Source: Verrucomicrobia bacterium UBA1200 (lineage in GTDB: Bacteria; Verrucomicrobiota; Kiritimatiellia; RFP12; UBA1067). From it: 9,851 nt of DNA. Shown here one piece after another: positions 8,501 through 9,851 of the stretch. Every line of letters starts with the position of its first letter. Positions within the stretch are counted from its first letter, which is position 1. The stretch covers positions 57,759 through 67,609 of the forward strand of contig DBXY01000003.1 in NCBI GenBank assembly GCA_002309765.1, written 5' to 3'. Position numbers and translations under genes: made by a program. The notes below the pieces were generated by a model. The model saw only the letters and a list, made by a program, of their open reading frames with translations, made no database searches and was not told where the DNA came from.

Positions 8501-9851
8501 GTCCTCGAACACCCAGAAGTCGCCGCCGTTCATTCCCGGCGGGATATTGAGCATCTGCTCCACGCCGCCGCGTGAAGGTTCGGCTGAGCCTGTTCCAACG
8601 AATCTGATCGATGAAGGCGCGGCACTGTGCGGACAGTTGTCGCCATACACAAGCTGGCGCGGTCCCTGTACCCAGCGGTCGCCATTACACTTGTAGGTGT
8701 AGACGTACTTCGCGTAGCCGGTGCAGGGGTTGGCATCCGTCTCGCCGTCATTAAGCGGCCCAGCGTGCGATGCGCTCGTTCCGCTTCCCGGACGCGAGTT
8801 GTTCTGTACCGTAATCATTCCGATTCCGCCGTAAGCTCCAGAAATGTAGTCGGGGAATGTCGGCGATTCTGATGATCCCGGACCGTTTTCGTCCTCGATG
8901 TTGCCCGCAATCTCCGAATTGGGTTTCCCGCCTGGAGTCAATCCGGTATGATTGGGGTCGTTCAAATAGTTCTGGTAGTCATCCTCGATGGAATAGGGAA
9001 GCCGCGTCAGCACCACCGGTACCGCCCGCGCCGCGCCCGCCGCGAGCGAGAAGCTTCCCGCAGGGTAGGTCCACACATAGCCGTAGAACGCCGGAAGCTC
9101 GAATGACACGTCATCGGCGCGTATGAGGCCGAGGTTCGTGAACACGGCTTTCGTAGCGTAACTCTCCCCCGGCTGGAGCGAGGGAATCTTGTCGATGAAA
9201 TCGAACTTCACCACCGGAACGGGGACAGAGGTCTCGAACTCAAGGACGAGATCGACCTGATACTGGTCTTCGATCTCCGTGCGCGTGACGGTCCAGTTGG
9301 CCGTTATCGCCTGGTACTGGAGGAACGCCGTGACGTTTGCCGTCCGCCCCGGGTTCACCTCGATGGCTGCCGCGTAGTTGCCGTGCTTCGTCGCCGTGAC
9401 GACGAGTTGGTATGTTCCCTCCGGAATCTCGTCCACGACGAAGAGTCCGTCCGGACCGCTGTATCCGTCGGCAACGATCGCACCCGTGTACGGATTGGTG
9501 ATCTTGACATAGGCACCTTCGAGATGCGGCGCCGATTCGAGGTTGTAAGTGGCATCATCCACGCAATCAACCTTAACGGATCCCGTCTCCTCGCTAACCG
9601 CCATGAAGGTCATCGGAATCGCGAGGAATGTCTGTTCCTCCTCTTCACCATTGTTCCGTCCATTCACGGCAAGGCGTCCGGAGAAGTTGCGGTTCAGCTC
9701 GATGTCATTTCCGGGCGAAAGTTCCAGCGTGACCGTCACGGACTGGTTGTTCGTGAGCGATGAAGTCTCCGCACCGCCGACAACATGAAGCCATTCAACA
9801 TCCGGGGAGAGGACGCGCACATCACCCGCCTCACCGTAACCGAGGTTCGTA
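2537..9851 (-). CDS. Giant secreted multidomain surface protein, C-terminal 2437 residues (5' end beyond window)
   Basis: The frame is open from the right edge to the TAA at 2539-2537. A GTG at 9820 is not a credible start: the ten codons before it (TNLGYGEAGD) continue a domain motif seen twice more in the protein, so the N-terminus lies outside. Residues are numbered from the first whole codon at 9850. Order: partial beta domain; carboxypeptidase-regulatory-like fold (about 88-180); beta domain (214-285); helical cysteine-rich section (about 290-810); beta block (812-1235); five Big_5-like domains plus one other Ig domain (1237-1928); beta-propeller (1930-2168); jelly roll (2184-2293); C-terminal module (2297-2437). 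No enzyme motif was found. Acidic, beta-rich and modular, it fits a surface adhesin or scaffold of roughly 270 kDa or more. From memory, the beta block and Big_5 order resemble large secreted proteins of gut Bacteroidetes; this is unchecked. The specific role is unknown. Confidence 0.9.
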   Translation of the reverse strand, partial: TNLGYGEAGDVRVLSPDVEWLHVVGGAETSSLTNNQSVTVTLELSPGNDIELNRNFSGRLAVNGRNNGEEEEQTFLAIPMTFMAVSEETGSVKVDCVDDATYNLESAPHLEGAYVKITNPYTGAIVADGYSGPDGLFVVDEIPEGTYQLVVTATKHGNYAAAIEVNPGRTANVTAFLQYQAITANWTVTRTEIEDQYQVDLVLEFETSVPVPVVKFDFIDKIPSLQPGESYATKAVFTNLGLIRADDVSFELPAFYGYVWTYPAGSFSLAAGAARAVPVVLTRLPYSIEDDYQNYLNDPNHTGLTPGGKPNSEIAGNIEDENGPGSSESPTFPDYISGAYGGIGMITVQNNSRPGSGTSASHAGPLNDGETDANPCTGYAKYVYTYKCNGDRWVQGPRQLVYGDNCPHSAAPSSIRFVGTGSAEPSRGGVEQMLNIPPGMNGGDFWVFEDGCNGGVSNTLTPCLKGLARTIVELEKMQVGKVIPGAGDAMDFWEKADDFYQKWLSPNSTISEQLKSTSNLSKSTVKLLTEIGEDVDENFGHTISGTKAVKKILEVKDDWNNAQSGIDKSKGVLSAAADFVKQCPDSIKNSKVGSIIDNLNTIKQIDDAFDGVKKDCLPIMNGSGVPGSSLLSAKPRLMSPSVPRQTFAEKVVAGGPELTGYLRDDAFEYVVDVLRVLTCFLQEVFGNTDGWLNATYVELALFLASCEVALDEDGRFGPDAVLAVPQGVTDEEIAVFKSRWNNMLDEIATDEDPYADDFGAAALIRTDVLFACADRVKAANDFAKNCDANNIVRLFTLVLIDWLNEALDATETSSAVCAKVSLKLSQTYTMTREAFEGTLTLYNGHDTTAMTNVWLELEITNADGDTCNDLFEISAKSGGTLEANGSNIVRVNDVAAKKEGTSIVQFIPAVSAAPEVPVAYNFGGKVHYRDPYSGEEATISLLPVTLEVNPTPQLYLDYFVQRDVYADDPFTKNIVEASMPAELAVLIRNDGYGDAKNVTIESAQPEIVENEKGLMIDFRLSDYSLDAAALNGVTAGLGLNNVDLGTIAARSSSVAQWWLTSTLQGHFSGMRASVTHLNSQGIVDTSLIRSVDVHALIRSVDVGDALPAFLTADNSRYGNPDKLYRADGEVLDVRSDAAATVSGSVYGHTCSVTVTTTLPGSGPYYAKVKLPGAEDYEVIGLEDATGTVLPIRNAWITDRTFVDGADPKIETHLHLFNVAANAGTKTYTVTLKAKPSDAPEVAGFEGVTADALVTNPVENIVVTFSKAIDPASFTLDDITVRYQGVLTNGVTAISSDDENNTRYTLTFDPDFAELEGRFIVQVFSSGVTSLSGTLGKSSGKQIGWTYYILEKPAVVSIKGWLEGTTVNSVSNVTVQFAAAIDPASFTADAIKVDGYKVSDATVSITPLNKANTSFRIVGLDEAVAVATSGATILSANASASAHTIEIDTRKIKNSSGVYGQAVFTSTVTIDADAPTAILTDEGEQFGSHRWTLTFSKPVLASSVTVAGFTLTRDGSRIELPASAKVVQASETQFTFYGIDALITQDGSYELAFDSTTVKDVSGNSGIGMTEDVVWEYRDIPPAVIADLAFTPDYGTNVTDGVTWQRDVTVTGTLGTDVYAVTILARDAAGTEDVLMETFYPESGEASLEKAVTLPVGRGVLVVRCANVSGKTSDSEKEFFIDAIPLSFIFDGFPAEGKGNLTNDVRIVFSEPVSNVTAECISIRHGVRDWVEFAPAALTITPDESNLVWTVAGLDALTVSGGTYTVMLDISQIEKMSSGLKGVFDTDTCSLSWSYTPPDTTPPELLRIVFDGAEVYDDTGSLSVASNGASQVKFIFSEPVNLSALKSNGWLSRAIRLQILDDTGAVTGEVAAASSQFRWRTSENAIVWTRSERALPVGNLRLFFDAGLIADTAGNPLVGNSEWDSFIRFSKPVALFNADGEYAVPANIDGGLVVGVKKNGKGEAYHYDFTGTKGACVVDNVVASNCLGVSVAKIGSDLYYGTYDGKVYKNGTRLEGVNAGRERAVLSVWNGGLVIGGDDGKLIRMDGTAFKNRSGADLVVDSNSPRRSAAAFSGDWVYEGQPLLVTGRGKGGLALYVGNEEGTWDDTKPFSIAGSSNTNLYERSRPVAIDVNGDGLDDLVTGYADGSLDVRYAAVNKAFTYTFKALAFHTLEEALDTDEKAPNLIWTTSAEQPWLAQTGEAFYGDDYAISSATANQESTLAMRVVGPGTLRFHWKKVGAVGTYCVKTNGVEAISCSAETWNESALVLGSGFVQVAFIAANGAAGYLDCVSWEGDATASDDEKTLQAEKAVYDESFVAFMVRYGGIDPATATATDYLRAMSSPTGKLGMGGTPITLLDEFIAGTVPTDMNDRFYATITLEDGNVYIGWVPNLNEDGQIRRVYAIYGKREITDEWSAEPLTEEEINSGYYRFFLVTVEMP
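2540..2960 (-). other. C-terminal 'GTxPTD ... FFLVTVEMP' module, putative sorting or anchoring domain
   Basis: The last about 140 residues contain LLDEFIAGTVPTDMNDRF, then a short beta unit with ITLEDGNVYIGWVPNLNED, RRVYAIYGKREITDEWS, and the terminal RFFLVTVEMP. The 'E-[FY]-[IVL]-A-G-T-x-P-T-D' turn resembles C-terminal segments common in large exported PVC-group proteins. The F-F-x-V-x-V-E-M-P ending is, from memory, recurrent in Kiritimatiellota and Lentisphaerota proteins. There is no LPxTG motif and no terminal hydrophobic helix. Its position and conservation fit a sorting or surface-anchoring role, which is inferred. Confidence 0.5.
2970..3300 (-). other. Jelly-roll domain of the giant protein
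   Basis: Residues about 2184-2293 follow the pattern W-x-T ... PWLAQTGEAFYGDDYAISS ... STLAMRVVGPGTLRFHWKK ... NGVEAIS ... W ... GSGFVQVAFIAANGAAGYLDCVSWEG. The 'GPGTLxFxWK' strand followed by a final 'GYLDxVxW' strand is typical of concanavalin-like sandwich modules near the C-termini of large exported proteins in Verrucomicrobia and deltaproteobacteria. It could bind glycans or pack against the C-terminal module. Confidence 0.55.
3345..4060 (-). other. Beta-propeller with FG-GAP/VCBS-type calcium loop
   Basis: Residues about 1930-2168 show repeated blade-like units: GTYDGKVYKNG, GGDDGKLIRMDG, LLVTGRGKGGLALYVG and GYADGSLDVRYA. One canonical calcium loop, DVNGDGLDD, lies at 2129-2137 (bases 3440-3466), preceded by SRPVAID. 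This fits an integrin-type FG-GAP/VCBS propeller, usually a seven-bladed extracellular binding platform. The other blades have lost the Asp/Asn calcium ligands, so at most one high-quality metal site is seen. The blade count cannot be fixed by eye. Confidence 0.65.
4065..6140 (-). repeat. Array of five Big_5-like Ig domains plus one divergent Ig domain
   Basis: Residues about 1237-1928 contain five Ig-like units with the Big_5 hallmark strand: VVTFSKAIDPASF, VQFAAAIDPASF, LTFSKPVLASSV, IVFSEPVSNVTA and FIFSEPVNLSAL. Most also carry the later 'D ... I/V-x-D-x-S/A-G-N' type strand (VKDVSGNSG, IADTAGNPL, IEKMSSGLKG). Between the third and fourth lies a different Ig domain (about 1573-1678, VTWQRDVTVTGTLGTDVYAV) without that strand. 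Units are about 90-125 residues and diverged in sequence. Proline-rich hinges such as PPDTTPPELL join some of them. The array probably forms a stiff extracellular stalk. Confidence 0.75.
6145..7419 (-). other. Long conserved-looking beta block of the giant protein (CARDB-like parts)
   Basis: Residues about 812-1235 are beta-rich. They include FEGTLTLYNGH, VTLEVNPTPQLYLDYFVQRD, ELAVLIRNDGYGDAKNVTI, AQPEIVENEKGLMIDF, and a W-containing strand AQWWLTSTLQGHFSG. The N-D-G-Y-G-D-A-K-N-V stretch matches the CARDB-type pattern of a strand followed by an N-x-G-x-G turn. It echoes NLGYGEAGDV at the window edge and NLGLIRADDV near 237. The well-kept motifs suggest a definite family, likely one that assembles or binds at the cell surface, but I cannot name a registered domain for the whole block. 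Confidence 0.5.
6545..6594 (-). repeat. 27-base near-tandem repeat inside the giant gene
   Basis: The 23 bases at 6545-6567 recur at 6572-6594, offset by 27 bases (nine codons), with two mismatches. On the protein this gives LIRSVDVHA followed by LIRSVDVGDA (residues about 1085-1104) at the exit of the beta block. The period is a whole number of codons, so the frame is kept. It may be a recent slippage duplication or two adjacent strands that became alike. Confidence 0.7.
7420..8985 (-). other. Helical, cysteine-rich section of the giant protein, unrecognised
   Basis: Residues about 290-810 break the beta-sandwich pattern of the rest. First comes a Gly/Pro/Ser/Asn-rich linker (about 290-365). 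Next is a short cysteine-containing stretch with YVYTYKCNGDRWVQGPRQL and YGDNCPHS (about 370-410). Then come amphipathic helices (about 465-630, including ISEQLKSTSNLSKSTVKLL), a proline-rich joint (PRLMSPSVPRQ), and a second helical set (about 662-807, with DVLRVLTCFLQEVF and RLFTLVLIDWLNEAL). About a dozen cysteines fall here. I recognise no family. It could be a ligand-binding head carried by the beta stalk, but that is inference. Confidence 0.5.
9310..9585 (-). other. Carboxypeptidase-regulatory-like beta domain of the giant protein
   Basis: Residues about 88-180 run from GSVKVD through GAYVKITNPYTGAIVADGYS, GPDGLFVVDEIPEGTYQLVV and HGNYAAAIEVNPGRTANVTAF. The pattern 'variable gain, then G-x-D-G-x-F, then I-P-E-G-T-Y-x-L-x-V, then basic residue and G' is typical of carboxypeptidase regulatory-like (transthyretin-type) domains. 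These serve as spacers or binding modules in exported proteins. There is no catalytic role. Confidence 0.7.

Noticed and set aside
9818..9820. GTG as the start codon of the giant gene
   Set aside because: The codons upstream continue a domain motif found twice more in the protein, and a start here would give no signal peptide on an otherwise exported-looking protein.
2537..9851. Giant protein as an enzyme, Rhs toxin or dockerin-bearing cellulosome scaffold
   Set aside because: No YD repeats, no toxin tip, no catalytic signature and no paired dockerin calcium loops were seen. The single calcium loop belongs to the propeller.

Overview
The window holds two protein-coding genes on the minus strand and no gene I can support on the plus strand. 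Both genes run off the window. Transcription reads right to left. First comes the 3' part of a gene for a giant, secreted-looking multidomain protein (2537-9851, 2437 residues visible, no real start inside the window). After a 162-base gap follows the 5' part of an alpha-L-rhamnosidase gene of glycoside hydrolase family 78 (2374 down to 1, 791 residues visible, no stop inside the window).

Organism: the DNA is moderately GC-rich. A giant surface-type protein with tandem Ig-like domains ends in a 'GTxPTD ... RFFLVTVEMP' type C-terminus, next to a multi-module rhamnosidase. This suggests a polysaccharide-degrading bacterium of the PVC group, most likely Kiritimatiellota, Lentisphaerota or Verrucomicrobiota. 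That is inferred from the style of the C-terminus and the gene content; there is no rRNA or other marker gene to confirm it.

Layout by position: 1-2374 GH78 rhamnosidase (signal peptide, Ig-like domain, concanavalin-like insertion, rhamnosidase N domain, core beta domain, start of the catalytic barrel); 2375-2536 intergenic, with a strong 17-bp hairpin close behind the giant gene's stop; 2537-9851 giant protein. In protein order the giant protein reads: a beta domain cut by the window edge, a carboxypeptidase-regulatory-like fold, a second beta domain, a long helical and cysteine-rich section, a long conserved-looking beta block, five Big_5-like Ig domains with one divergent Ig domain among them, a beta-propeller with one calcium loop, a jelly-roll domain, and the C-terminal module.

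How they may work together: the rhamnosidase would remove terminal alpha-L-rhamnose from plant or algal glycans outside the cytoplasm. The giant protein looks like a cell-surface adhesin or scaffold that could hold the cell on such a substrate. The functional link is inference from shared strand, adjacency and shared export. Nothing in the window indicates a mobile element, CRISPR array, phage or RNA gene.
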